Shown: positions 19,360 through 28,142, numbered from the stretch's first letter. The stretch is DNA of 64,000 nt from CAZSSH01 sp964609825 (GCA_964609825.1 CAZSSH010000008.1:62001-126000), one strand, 5' to 3'. Numbers and translations are program-made. Notes: generated by a model from the sequence alone, not told the origin.

Positions 19360-20567
19360 GCAACCCGGAAATCATTTGGAGCGTCAGTGAAGTCAACAAA
19401 GCCGTCCGCGATCTCGTGGAGGGGAGCTTGCTCCCCTTTTGGATCAACGGCGAAGTCGGCTCTTTGACCGTCCACCGCTCGGGCCACGTTTATTTTACCT
19501 TAAAGGACAACAATTCGCAATTGCGCGCGGTCTTTTTTAACGGCGCCAATGAGTGCGAAAAACTCAAGATCAAAAACGGCGACAAAATCGAGGGCTTCGG
19601 CAACCTCACGGTGTACGAAGTGCGCGGCGAGTATCAGATCAGCTTGCGCAAAATCCGCGTGGCCGGTCTCGGCGCTTTGCAGCAACGTTTTGAAGAGATC
19701 AAAAACAAACTCGCCGCCGAGGGCCTTTTTGACGAAGCGCGCAAGCGGCCGATCCCCTTATTGCCCCAGCGCATCGGGGTCATCACCTCCCCCGGCGGCG
19801 CGGCTTTGAAAGACTTTTTGCAGATCATCAACCGCCGGTTTCCCAACATCAACATCCGCATTTACCCGTGCGCGGTGCAAGGGCAGCAGGCAGCGGCCGA
19901 GGTGGTGCGCGGCATCGAGTTTTTTAACCGCTGTCAGGGCGCCGACGTCCTGGTCATCACCCGCGGCGGCGGCAGCATGGAGGATTTGTGGCCGTTTAAC
20001 GAGGAAATCCTCGCCCGGACGGTCGCCGACTCCGCGATCCCGGTCATCAGCGCAGTCGGCCACGAAATCGACTTTACCATCTGCGACTTCGCGGCCGATT
20101 TGCGCGTCCCGACACCCTCGGCGGCGGCCGAGCTCGTGATCGGTCAGCGCGAGGAGCTCGCCACCCGCATTGAGCGGGCGCGCAAGGATATTTTTAATGT
20201 CCTCGCCTTTCGGGCGGGCAACCTCAAGGCAAGACTCGACACCACTGCCAACAGTTTCGTCTTTAAGGAGCCCGGCCATTTGCTCAAAATGCGCGGTCAG
20301 CAGCTGGACGAATTGGAGCTGCGCTGCAGCAACGTGGTCGAGCGCCAAAGCGGGCAAATGTCGGCCAAGCTCGACAACCTTGAGGCAATGCTCTCCGCCT
20401 TGAACCCGACGCGCCAGCTGGAGCGCGGCTTCAGCATCATCATCGACCCGGCGACCGGCAAAGTCATCAGCAGTGCCTTGCAGATGCCCGGCAAAAAGCT
20501 CGCGGCCAAAATGGCCGACGGGACGCTCAACGTCACGGTGGACGGCGACCCGGATTCCTTGTTTTAG
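19356..20567 (+). CDS. xseA: Exodeoxyribonuclease VII large subunit
   Basis: Large, catalytic subunit of the ssDNA exonuclease ExoVII. An N-terminal OB-fold (about residues 5-105) is followed by the catalytic core with GVITSPGGAALKDFL, ITRGGGSMEDLWPFN and GHEIDFTICDFAADLR, then a helical region and a small C-terminal segment with LERGFSII. At 403 aa it is within the family range. The small subunit gene xseB is not adjacent. It is the last gene of the overlapping four-gene chain starting at 11220. Confidence 0.94.
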   Translation: MSNPEIIWSVSEVNKAVRDLVEGSLLPFWINGEVGSLTVHRSGHVYFTLKDNNSQLRAVFFNGANECEKLKIKNGDKIEGFGNLTVYEVRGEYQISLRKIRVAGLGALQQRFEEIKNKLAAEGLFDEARKRPIPLLPQRIGVITSPGGAALKDFLQIINRRFPNINIRIYPCAVQGQQAAAEVVRGIEFFNRCQGADVLVITRGGGSMEDLWPFNEEILARTVADSAIPVISAVGHEIDFTICDFAADLRVPTPSAAAELVIGQREELATRIERARKDIFNVLAFRAGNLKARLDTTANSFVFKEPGHLLKMRGQQLDELELRCSNVVERQSGQMSAKLDNLEAMLSALNPTRQLERGFSIIIDPATGKVISSALQMPGKKLAAKMADGTLNVTVDGDPDSLF

Positions 20568-20571
20568 CTTC

Positions 20572-20600
20572 TTGCTTTCCGCGGATTTCGGGCTTATATT
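20572..20600 (+). promoter_or_regulatory. Promoter of DMT transporter gene
   Basis: TTGCTT (20572-20577), 17 bases, TATATT (20595-20600), 37 bases before the ATG. Confidence 0.6.
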
Positions 20601-20637
20601 AATCAAATGACAAATGAATTAACCCCAAAGTAACGCT

Positions 20638-21543
20638 ATGTTTGACTGTACCGTCCCCCCGTGGTTTTGGCTCATCATGGGCTCCGCCGCCGCCCTCGGA
20701 TTTTATGATATTTTAAAGAAAAAGGCGGTCAAAGAAAATTCGGTCATGCCGACTTTGTTTTTTGCCACGCTGACGGGATCGGTATTTTTTATCCTCGCCA
20801 CGGTTGCAGCCGGCGACTTTGCAACGAGTTTCTTTTGCTCAAAGCGCGATTTCTGGCTTCTGGTCCTCAAATCGGGGATCGTCGGAACCAGCTGGATTTT
20901 TGTCTACTACGCGATGCGCGAGCTGCCGATCTCGATTGTGTCCCCGATCCGCGCCTCGGCGCCCTTATGGACGCTGATCGGCGGCGTGCTGATTTTTTCG
21001 GAAATTCCCTCTTGGGGGCAGGCCATCGGCATGGCGCTGATTTTCGGCGGCTATTATTGTTTCTCGGTATTGGGAAAACTTGAGGGCATCTCGTTTCGCC
21101 GCCATAAAGGCATCAAACTCATCATCGCCGGGACGATTTTAGGAGCGGCGGCGGCATTGTACGACAAATACCTTTTGGGTACGCTGAGCATCCCGCGCCA
21201 GACGGTGCAGCTGTGGTTCTCGATCGATCTGGTGTTCTTTTTGGGCGCGGTGTGCCTGATCCGCAAACACGGATTTAAGGAGGGCATCGCTTTTGAGTGG
21301 CGCTGGTCGATCCCGGCGGTGGGGATCATGCTCATCATCGCCGATTATCTTTACTTTATGGCCTTAAGCATGCCCGAGGTGCAAATCTCCATTTTGTCAT
21401 TGCTCCGGCGCACCAACTGCGTGGTGACCTTTGCCTTTGGGGCTTACCTTTTTCGCGAGCAATTGATCCAAAAGAAAGCGCTGGCGCTGGCCTTGATTTT
21501 GCTTGGGGTCGTTTGCATCGCTTTGGCCAAAAATCACGGCTGA
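20638..21543 (+). CDS. DMT superfamily (EamA-type) transporter
   Basis: A 301-aa inner-membrane protein with about ten hydrophobic helices in two repeated halves, the EamA layout. Recognisable elements are the FYDILKKKAVKE loop after helix 1, SWIFVYYAMRELPISIVSPI in the first repeat and YFMALSMPEVQISILSLLRR in the second. The substrate is unknown; relatives export metabolites or amino acids. It has its own promoter but no clear ribosome site. It converges on the XylR-like gene with only four bases between stop codons. Confidence 0.85.
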   Translation: MFDCTVPPWFWLIMGSAAALGFYDILKKKAVKENSVMPTLFFATLTGSVFFILATVAAGDFATSFFCSKRDFWLLVLKSGIVGTSWIFVYYAMRELPISIVSPIRASAPLWTLIGGVLIFSEIPSWGQAIGMALIFGGYYCFSVLGKLEGISFRRHKGIKLIIAGTILGAAAALYDKYLLGTLSIPRQTVQLWFSIDLVFFLGAVCLIRKHGFKEGIAFEWRWSIPAVGIMLIIADYLYFMALSMPEVQISILSLLRRTNCVVTFAFGAYLFREQLIQKKALALALILLGVVCIALAKNHG

Positions 21544-21547
21544 AGCC

Positions 21548-22660
21548 TTATTTTTTATTTTTGCGCCACTCGTTGGGGGTGGTATTGTACTTTTCTTTAA
21601 AGGCGGTATAAAGTGCGCAGCTGTTGGGAAACCCCGCCCGCTCGGCAACGTCGGCCAAAATAAAATCGCTGCCCTGCAATAAATCGCACGCCTTTTGCAA
21701 CCGCAAATTAAGCAAAAACTGCTTGGGTGAAACATTGAGTTTGCGGGTAAAAAGTTTGTAAATCGACTGACTGCCCAAGTGGAAATGCCGGGCCAGCGAC
21801 TCCATGTTTAAGGGCTTGTGGCAATTATCCTTGAGGTACTGGATGATCGCCAGCAATTTGGGGTCCTCGATCGCCAAAAAATTGGTGCTTTGGCGCTCAA
21901 TTACGATCTCCTCGGGGTCAATAAATACCTCGCCCGTAGACTCGATTTCGCCCGACATGACTTTGTCAAGCTCGGCGGCGGCGAGTTTTCCGACTTCAAA
22001 CAACCGGGTATCGATACTCGAAATGGTGATATTGGAGGCATGGCAAATGAGCTCATCGTTGCCGACGCCGAGGATTGAGAGCTCCTGCGGCACCATGATC
22101 CCGGCGAAGCGCGCGGCATTGATCAAATCGGCCGCATCCCAGTCGTTTTCGCAAAACAACGCGCAGGGTTTGGGCAAATGTTTGAGCCAGTTTTGCAATT
22201 TGTCCGTAAACTTTAACATACCGCAATCTTCGCCGGTCGCATCCAATCGGTACGGCTCAAATCCCGCCGCATTTAAGGTGTCATGAAAGCCGTCATAGCG
22301 TAAATTGCTGTAAACCGCATAATTCTGAAAATTGCTTTTGAGAAAAAATTCCGCCGCCAGTTGCCCGATCCGGTAGTCGTTTTCGCGGACCAACCGGTAA
22401 TTGACCTCCGACCCGCCCAAGATTTCCACCAGTGACACCACTTTGGTTTTGGGTTTGGGCAAATATTTGAGGTAATCGCAGTTGACACTCGAAATCACCC
22501 CGTCGCCCTCCCAGTGGTGAAAGCTCTGCTCCAATAACGGCCCGCGCTTGATATACAAATACCAGTCATGCTCCTTGGCGTACTCGATCACCCCTTTGGT
22601 AATCGACTCAAGCTGCCAGCCCAAAATCAGCATTACACTTTTTTGCTTGTCGCCAGTCAT
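21548..22660 (-). CDS. XylR-like regulator: LacI-type sensor plus AraC-type DNA-binding domain
   Basis: A 370-aa transcription factor. Residues ~1-255 look like a periplasmic-binding-protein (LacI/XylR) sugar sensor (start SVMLILGWQLESITKGVIEY, later LGVGNDELICH near 200). Residues ~265-370 form a double helix-turn-helix of the AraC type (MESLARHFHLGSQSIYKLF, then DVAERAGFPNSCALYTAF). The layout matches E. coli XylR, but the inducer cannot be read from sequence. Its ATG follows the stop of the PocR/AraC gene by five bases, with AGGGG as ribosome site, so the two regulators form one operon. Confidence 0.88.
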   Translation of the reverse strand: MTGDKQKSVMLILGWQLESITKGVIEYAKEHDWYLYIKRGPLLEQSFHHWEGDGVISSVNCDYLKYLPKPKTKVVSLVEILGGSEVNYRLVRENDYRIGQLAAEFFLKSNFQNYAVYSNLRYDGFHDTLNAAGFEPYRLDATGEDCGMLKFTDKLQNWLKHLPKPCALFCENDWDAADLINAARFAGIMVPQELSILGVGNDELICHASNITISSIDTRLFEVGKLAAAELDKVMSGEIESTGEVFIDPEEIVIERQSTNFLAIEDPKLLAIIQYLKDNCHKPLNMESLARHFHLGSQSIYKLFTRKLNVSPKQFLLNLRLQKACDLLQGSDFILADVAERAGFPNSCALYTAFKEKYNTTPNEWRKNKK

Positions 22661-22665
22661 CTTAG

Positions 22666-23484
22666 CTACCCCTTCTTTCTCATTTTAAACTCGCCGGGCG
22701 GCATCCCGTAAAACTGCCGGAAACAGCGGTTGAAATAATATTCATTGCGAAACCCCAACGCCGCGGCAATCTCCTTGAGCGGATAATCAGTGGAGAGCAG
22801 CATATTGCGCGCCCGGGTCATGCGCTCATTAAGCATCAATTTTTGAAACGACATCCCGAAATAATAATGAACAATATGACTGGTCCGCGACGGTGACAAG
22901 CGCAGCATCTCGGCCAATTCGCCCAAGGAAGCGCCGCTGTGGGCGTGATCGTAAATAAAATTCAGAATCTCGCTTTTACGCCCCGGCGCCGATGCTATTT
23001 TGCCCCGCGACCCGGCAAACGTCAAAAGCGCGCTCCCCAAAATCTGCATCGCGCGCGACAACCGGGAAAACCCCGCCATATCCCCCAACGGCAACGCCTT
23101 GTACAAATCCGGCAGCGGGCACTCCGCATCTTCCGGCTGCGTCCGAAACGGCCCGCCGTACATAATAAGCAACAACTGACGGTCGGCCGCCACCGGGACG
23201 ACGACCTCGCTCGCACCCTTCCAGCAGCGGTGAACAAACGGCGTTAATTGCTGCAATGAGGTGTGTTCGGCAAAAAATGCGCACTCGGTCATGCAATTCT
23301 TTTCCCACCCGTCGAAATCATAGCGTCCGGTATGGCAAAACGCATGGCGGTGAAAATGCCGCCCCGGCAGCAGCGGCTGCCCGTCGGCGTCAAACAACAG
23401 CCCGCGGTGATCATGAACGGTGAGACAAATCTGAAATTGCTCCTCCAGCTCCCTGACCGCGGTCAACAGCTCCGCCGCATCCAT
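22666..23484 (-). CDS. AraC-family regulator with PocR-like sensor domain
   Basis: About 272 aa. The N-terminal ~165 residues have the cysteine- and histidine-containing PocR-type layout (HFHRHAFCHTGRYDFDGWEK, C-x3-C in NCMTECAFF, then WKGASEVVVPV and LLIMYGG). The C-terminal ~100 residues are an AraC-type DNA-binding domain (LGELAEMLRLSPSRTSHIV and EIAAALGFRNEYYFNRCFRQ). An in-frame ATG at 23502 abuts a TATAAT box and would start upstream of the predicted transcript, so I favour the ATG at 23484, though neither has a clear ribosome site. It is divergent from the FAD oxidoreductase and probably controls it. Confidence 0.82.
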   Translation of the reverse strand: MDAAELLTAVRELEEQFQICLTVHDHRGLLFDADGQPLLPGRHFHRHAFCHTGRYDFDGWEKNCMTECAFFAEHTSLQQLTPFVHRCWKGASEVVVPVAADRQLLLIMYGGPFRTQPEDAECPLPDLYKALPLGDMAGFSRLSRAMQILGSALLTFAGSRGKIASAPGRKSEILNFIYDHAHSGASLGELAEMLRLSPSRTSHIVHYYFGMSFQKLMLNERMTRARNMLLSTDYPLKEIAAALGFRNEYYFNRCFRQFYGMPPGEFKMRKKG

Positions 23485-23504
23485 TTTTGGTAAAAATTGC
23501 ATAC

Positions 23505-23532
23505 ATTATATCATTTTCAGCATCTTTGTATA
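23505..23532 (-). promoter_or_regulatory. Promoter of the two-regulator operon
   Basis: On the minus strand, TATACA (23527-23532), a 16-base spacer and TATAAT (23505-23510). Confidence 0.4.
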
Positions 23533-23540
23533 AAGATACA
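23527..23540. promoter_or_regulatory. Palindrome TGTAT-AAAG-ATACA, candidate operator
   Basis: Perfect 5-4-5 inverted repeat overlapping the -35 of the regulator promoter and lying 13 bases upstream of the -35 of the divergent FAD-oxidoreductase promoter. It suits autoregulation; which regulator binds is unknown. Confidence 0.35.
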
Positions 23541-23553
23541 GCCATTTTTTACA

Positions 23554-23581
23554 TTTACAAGTCAAAAAAAACTGCTATATT
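23554..23581 (+). promoter_or_regulatory. Promoter of FAD oxidoreductase gene
   Basis: TTTACA (23554-23559), 16 bases, TATATT (23576-23581) with a TGC extension directly upstream of the -10. Confidence 0.5.
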
Positions 23582-23626
23582 GATTATCGTAACATAAAAT
23601 TCATTTTTTTACCCGGGAGCAATCTT

Positions 23627-24865
23627 ATGAAAATCCAACGTCACATTGTCGAAGTCCCCGTCCGCAATCAAACTCAAGTATTGGTTGTCGGAGCCGGTCC
23701 CGCCGGCTTCGGGGCCGCCGTCGCCGCAGCCAGAGCCGGGGCGCAAGTTACTTTGGTCGAGCGCGTCGGCACCGCCGGAGGCATGTGGACCTCCGGCTTG
23801 GTGAGCCCGTTTTTTGACAATCACGACAAGCCGGGGCTCAACCGCGAAATCCGCGACACGTTAAGCTGCCGCCACGCCTGGGGCGGCTTGTGGGACATCG
23901 CCTTTGACCCGGTGCAAATGGCGATGCTCCTAGATGAATATTTGCTCAAGTATAAAATTGACGTATTGTTTTTTTCGGTCGCCGTCGAAGCGATCATGGA
24001 GGGCAACCAAGTCAAAGGCGTGATTGTCGAAAACAAATCCGGAGCGCAGGCTATTTTGGCCGATGTCGTCATCGACTGTACCGGCGACGGCGATGTGGCC
24101 GCGCTGGCCGGAGCCCAATACCGCATCGGGCGCGACCACGATCACGTATTTCAACCAATGACCATGATGTTTAAAATCGGCGGGGTCAAGGACGATTACC
24201 CGCGCGACGACATCATCGGCTGGTACAATGAGTTGGTGAAACGCGTTCCCGAGCCCGACGTTTTGGCCCAGATCCCCTACAATTACCCGGCCATCATCCG
24301 CCTTCCCCGCCGCGGCGAGGCCTTGATCCAGTGGACGCATATCAAGTACCACAACGGCACCGTGGCCGACGACTTGTCGCAGGCGATGCTCGAGGGTCGG
24401 CGCCAGGTGCGCAAAGCGGTCGAGTATCTGGGCTTGGTCAAAGACGTTTTGGGCGATACTTATTTGCTTGATGTCCCCTGCATTTTGGGAGTGCGCGAAA
24501 CCCGCCGCATCACCGGGCTCTACACGGTGAGCGACGAGGATGTGCGCAAAGGCGCCACCCACAGTGACGCGGTGTGCAACGTCACCTTTGGCGTCGACAT
24601 CCATGAGCCCGACAAACCCGAGCAGACGGTCGAGTGCCACAACGGCTTTGAAATCCCGTTCCGCGCCATGCTTCCCGCCGGCATCGACGGCCTCATCACC
24701 GCCGGGCGCTGTATCTCAGGCAGCTACATGGCCCACGCCGCCTACCGCGTCACCGGCAACTGCCTCGCGATGGGCGAAGGCGCCGGGCGGGCGGCCGCCT
24801 ATGCCGCGCTCAACCGGACAGCGCTTTGTAAAATTCCTGATAAAATTGTTTCCTACAAGGAGTAA
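23627..24865 (+). CDS. FAD-dependent oxidoreductase
   Basis: A 412-aa flavoprotein. The Rossmann dinucleotide site VVGAGPAGFGAAVAAARAG lies near residue 20, with the ribose-binding acidic residue in VTLVER; GGMWTSGLVSPFFDN follows. A second FAD-family block VVIDCTGDGDVAALAG is near 150. C-terminal AGRCISGSYMAHAAYRVTG is the flavin-closing motif of the family (often annotated FAD_oxidored). The substrate is unknown. No signal peptide or membrane segment. The ribosome site GGGAG precedes the ATG. The divergent regulator pair suggests induction by a small metabolite or sugar. Confidence 0.85.
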   Translation: MKIQRHIVEVPVRNQTQVLVVGAGPAGFGAAVAAARAGAQVTLVERVGTAGGMWTSGLVSPFFDNHDKPGLNREIRDTLSCRHAWGGLWDIAFDPVQMAMLLDEYLLKYKIDVLFFSVAVEAIMEGNQVKGVIVENKSGAQAILADVVIDCTGDGDVAALAGAQYRIGRDHDHVFQPMTMMFKIGGVKDDYPRDDIIGWYNELVKRVPEPDVLAQIPYNYPAIIRLPRRGEALIQWTHIKYHNGTVADDLSQAMLEGRRQVRKAVEYLGLVKDVLGDTYLLDVPCILGVRETRRITGLYTVSDEDVRKGATHSDAVCNVTFGVDIHEPDKPEQTVECHNGFEIPFRAMLPAGIDGLITAGRCISGSYMAHAAYRVTGNCLAMGEGAGRAAAYAALNRTALCKIPDKIVSYKE

Positions 24866-24870
24866 GCCAT

Positions 24871-24899
24871 TTGCAAGTGATACCGGACCATGCTATATT
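24871..24899 (+). promoter_or_regulatory. Promoter of typA
   Basis: TTGCAA (24871-24876), 17 bases, TATATT (24894-24899), preceded by TGC. Confidence 0.65.
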
Positions 24900-24939
24900 A
24901 TACGGATAATCATTAACATGGATCGGTATTACAATCATT

Positions 24940-26754
24940 ATGCGCGAAATCAGAAACATTGCCATCATTGCCCACGTTGACCACGGCAAGACCACCTTGG
25001 TGGACCAAATTCTCCGTCAAACCAATATTTTCCGCGACAACGAAGTCGTGCAGGACTGCTTTTTGGACAGCAACGACTTGGAGCGTGAGCGCGGGATCAC
25101 CATCCTCGCCAAAAACATCAGCGTTCAGTACAAAGGCGTCAAAATCAACGTCATCGACACCCCCGGACACAGCGACTTCGGCGGTCAGGTCGAGCGCGTC
25201 TTAAAACTCGCCGACGGCGTAATTTTGCTCGTCGACGCGGCCGAGGGCCCGATGCCCCAGACGCGCTTTGTGCTTGACAAAGCCTTGCAGCTCAATTTGC
25301 GCCCGGTCGTTTTAATCAACAAAATTGACAAACCCGACGGCCGCCCCAATGTGGTGCACGACAAAGTCTTTGACCTCTTTTGCGAACTCAATGCGAGCGA
25401 AGAGCAGCTTGACTTCCCGACCCTTTACGCCAGCGGCCGCGACGGCTGGGCGGTGCGCCACCTCAATGACCCCAAAGACTCAATCCTCCCCTTGCTGGAT
25501 GCGATTTTGGAGTACATCCCCGCCCCCCAGCGCATTGAGGGACCGGTGCAAATGCAGATTGCCACCTTGGACTACTCCAACTTTGTCGGCCGTATCGGCA
25601 TCGGGCGCGTCTACCGCGGCAGCCTTGACACCCGCAGATCACTGACTTTGATCAAGCGCGACGGAACCAAAGAGATTGCCCAAATCAAACAGATTTTCAC
25701 CTTTGAGGGGTTGTCGCGCAAAGAGGCCGAAGTGGTCGAGTGCGGCGACTTGTGCGCGATTGTCGGGATTGAGGACATCGATATCTCGGACACCATCACC
25801 GACTCGGAGTGCCCGGAGCAGATGCCCGCAATTGCAATTGACGAACCGACCATCTCGATGATTTTCCGCATCAACGACTCGCCGTTTTACGGTAAAGAAG
25901 GTAAATTTGTGAGCAGCCGCCACTTGCGCGACCGCTTGTATAAAGAAGTCGAGCGCGACGTCGCTTTGCGCGTCGAGGACACTGCCGCCGGGGATGCGTT
26001 CCGCGTCAGCGGCCGCGGGGTCCTGCACCTCTCGATTTTGATCGAAAATATGCGCCGCGAGGGGTACGAAGTCGCTGTCGCCAAACCGCAGGTGATCTGC
26101 CGGATGATCGAAGGCGTCAAGCAAGAGCCGATTGAAATTTTGACCGTCGATGTCCCCGGTGAGTTTGCCGGCAAAATCATCGAGCTTGCCGGCATCCGCC
26201 GCGGCGAGCTGATCCAGATGGAGTCGCGCGGCAACCGTCAATTGATCGAGTTTCATATCCCGACCCGCGGCTTGATCGGGTTCCGCAGCAAAGCCTTGAC
26301 CTTGAGTCAGGGCGAGGCGATTGTTTCCCATTTATTTGACCACTATGCGCCCTACAAAGGGGAAATCCCCCAACGGCTCAACGGCAGTTTGGTCAGCATG
26401 GCCAACGGCAAAGCCGTCCCGTTTGCGATTGACGGCTTGCAGCAGCGCGGCGAGTTCTTTATTGAGCCCAACGACGACTGCTACGAGGGCATGATTGTCG
26501 GCGAGCACTGCAAAGAAGGCGAATTGGTCGTCAACGTCCAACGCGCCAAGCAGTTGACCAACATGCGCGCCGCCGGCAGCGACCGCAATATGAAGATTGC
26601 CCCGGCCCGCAAGCTCTCTCTGGAGCAGGCGCTGGAGTACATCGAGGATGATGAGTTGGTCGAAGTCACGCCCAAAAACATCCGGCTGCGCAAAATTCAC
26701 CTCACCGAGCTGGATCGCCGCCGCCAACGCAGTACCAAAAATATTGCGGAGTAA
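24940..26754 (+). CDS. typA: Translational GTPase TypA/BipA
   Basis: Ribosome-binding GTPase that acts in 50S assembly and stress adaptation. The G domain is complete: AHVDHGKTTLVD near residue 12, the RERGITI switch, DTPGHSDFGG and NKIDKPDGRP. EF-G-like domains II, III and V follow, and the TypA-specific C-terminal domain is present (PTRGLIGFRS, then a basic KPxK-like end region with MKIAPARKLSLEQALEYI). At 604 aa the length is standard. A degenerate phosphatase-like gene follows after nine bases. Confidence 0.97.
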   Translation: MREIRNIAIIAHVDHGKTTLVDQILRQTNIFRDNEVVQDCFLDSNDLERERGITILAKNISVQYKGVKINVIDTPGHSDFGGQVERVLKLADGVILLVDAAEGPMPQTRFVLDKALQLNLRPVVLINKIDKPDGRPNVVHDKVFDLFCELNASEEQLDFPTLYASGRDGWAVRHLNDPKDSILPLLDAILEYIPAPQRIEGPVQMQIATLDYSNFVGRIGIGRVYRGSLDTRRSLTLIKRDGTKEIAQIKQIFTFEGLSRKEAEVVECGDLCAIVGIEDIDISDTITDSECPEQMPAIAIDEPTISMIFRINDSPFYGKEGKFVSSRHLRDRLYKEVERDVALRVEDTAAGDAFRVSGRGVLHLSILIENMRREGYEVAVAKPQVICRMIEGVKQEPIEILTVDVPGEFAGKIIELAGIRRGELIQMESRGNRQLIEFHIPTRGLIGFRSKALTLSQGEAIVSHLFDHYAPYKGEIPQRLNGSLVSMANGKAVPFAIDGLQQRGEFFIEPNDDCYEGMIVGEHCKEGELVVNVQRAKQLTNMRAAGSDRNMKIAPARKLSLEQALEYIEDDELVEVTPKNIRLRKIHLTELDRRRQRSTKNIAE

Positions 26755-26762
26755 CACCGGTC

Positions 26763-27929
26763 ATGAAAAAGGCGGCGGCCATTGTCGGATTGCTGTTTGG
26801 GGCGCTCTCGCTGTCGGCGGAGCTGCCTAAAAACATCATTATCTTTACGGTCAACGGCGTCAATCAAACCGCGCTCGATCTGGCGGCGCGCACCGGCAAG
26901 GGGCGCTTGGCCATGTCGTCGCTTAATTTGTTTCCGGCGGTGGGAGTCGTACTCCCGCTCACCGAGAGTTTTACCAACCCCCGGCTGGCCAGCCTCAACG
27001 GCTTTGCCAACGGCAAAGTGACCGACCGCTCGATCGGCCTCTCCAACGGCGGCGAACCGGTTGACTCAATGATTGCGCGCGCCAAGATCAGCGGCCGCAA
27101 AGTCGGGCTCATCACCGACGGCGCGCTGGACAGCATTGACAACGGCGTCTATTATGCGCACGAAAACGCCTACGGCAAAGACAAACTCGGTGCCTGGCTC
27201 CCCTTGTGCGACTTTGATTTATTATCCGGCGACTTTGACGACGCGCGCATCCTTGAGATGATGCAAAAGATTGGCTACCGCAACACCTTTGGCGCCGACG
27301 CCCGCAAGGTCTTTTTGACCAACGGCCGCCGTGCCCCGTTGCCGCAACTGACGCGACAGGCGATCAATCAGCTGTCGGGCAAAGCGGGAATGTTTCTTTT
27401 GGTCAATCTGACCACGCCCGAGAAACATTGCCGGAGCAACGACACCGTCGGCTTGATCCGCGACTTGCGGCAGCTTGACCGGGCGCTGACCGCCGCCGTC
27501 GAGTTTTTTAAGGACGATCCCGACAATACTTTGATCGTGGTGATTTCCCTCTATGACATCGGCAGTTTGAGCTGCAACCCGGAAACGGTGCCCGAGCTCA
27601 AAAACCCGGTGGCAATCGATGAAATCATGCGTCAGATCAGCGAAAACAAGCTCAGTTTTGCGCAAACGTTGGAGCTCTCCGGCTGCGGTGAATTATTTGC
27701 AGAGGACTCGGATGTGCTCAAAAAACTGGCCGAAATGTATGCCGACGGCAAATATGATCTTGTTTTGGCCGAGCTTTCGCGCATCCGCAACGAGCAGTAC
27801 CAGTTTGTCTGGAAATCCAATCAATTTGATTTTGAGTTGACACCGGTATATGCATTGGGGGTGACCTCCGACAAATTTGCGCAGGATTTGCAAATCACGG
27901 ATTTATTTGAATTATTTATCCGGCACTAA
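26763..27929 (+). CDS. Secreted alkaline-phosphatase-fold protein lacking catalytic residues
   Basis: A 388-aa exported protein (signal peptide MKKAAAIVGLLFGALSLSA). The overall pattern is that of PhoA-type alkaline phosphatases: KNIIIFTVNGVNQTALDLAA resembles the first metal-ligand strand, SFTNPRLASLNGFANGK the nucleophile region, and NTLIVVISLYDIGS the strand that normally carries the metal-binding Asp-His-x-His. In these regions the metal Asp reads Asn31, the Asp-Ser nucleophile reads Asn72-Pro73, and the DHxH block reads SLYD. It is therefore probably a pseudo-enzyme with a binding or structural role. The fold assignment is by eye and moderate. GGAG ribosome site; likely co-transcribed with typA. 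Confidence 0.7.
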   Translation: MKKAAAIVGLLFGALSLSAELPKNIIIFTVNGVNQTALDLAARTGKGRLAMSSLNLFPAVGVVLPLTESFTNPRLASLNGFANGKVTDRSIGLSNGGEPVDSMIARAKISGRKVGLITDGALDSIDNGVYYAHENAYGKDKLGAWLPLCDFDLLSGDFDDARILEMMQKIGYRNTFGADARKVFLTNGRRAPLPQLTRQAINQLSGKAGMFLLVNLTTPEKHCRSNDTVGLIRDLRQLDRALTAAVEFFKDDPDNTLIVVISLYDIGSLSCNPETVPELKNPVAIDEIMRQISENKLSFAQTLELSGCGELFAEDSDVLKKLAEMYADGKYDLVLAELSRIRNEQYQFVWKSNQFDFELTPVYALGVTSDKFAQDLQITDLFELFIRH

Positions 27930-27930
27930 C

Positions 27931-27959
27931 TTGCCTTTTGTTTGATTTGGCGGTATATT
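27931..27959 (+). promoter_or_regulatory. Promoter of tRNA gene
   Basis: TTGCCT (27931-27936), 17 bases, TATATT (27954-27959), 16 bases before the tRNA 5' end. Confidence 0.65.
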
Positions 27960-27975
27960 AACAATATTATCCCTT

Positions 27976-28049
27976 GGATCCATAGCTCAGTCGGTTAGAG
28001 CAGGTGACTCATAATCTCCGGGTCGGCGGTTCAAGTCCGTCTGGATCCA
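27976..28049 (+). tRNA. tRNA with CAT anticodon (Met, or Ile with lysidine)
   Basis: Full cloverleaf: acceptor GGATCCA pairs with TGGATCC, D stem GCTC/GAGC, anticodon loop CTCATAA with CAT at 28010-28012, and T arm GGCGG-TTCAAGT-CCGTC. A73 is encoded; CCA is not. The anticodon stem GGTGA/TCTCC contains one T-T mismatch (positions 29-41). The GGTGACTCATAATC context resembles the tRNA-Ile2 type, whose C34 becomes lysidine, as much as elongator Met, so identity is left open. Confidence 0.92.
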
Positions 28050-28059
28050 CTTTACCCTA

Positions 28060-28083
28060 CTCAACTTCAGTTGAGACGTTTTT
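28060..28083 (+). terminator. Probable terminator after tRNA
   Basis: Stem CTCAAC/GTTGAG with a TTCA loop, then ACG and five T. A second inverted repeat, TTTTTGC-AAA-GCAAAAA (28079-28095), directly overlaps its T-tract. Confidence 0.5.
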
Positions 28084-28142
28084 GCAAAGCAAAAAGGAAC
28101 GCCGGGCAACCATCGCATCACAACACCCTATCGCCCAATACT

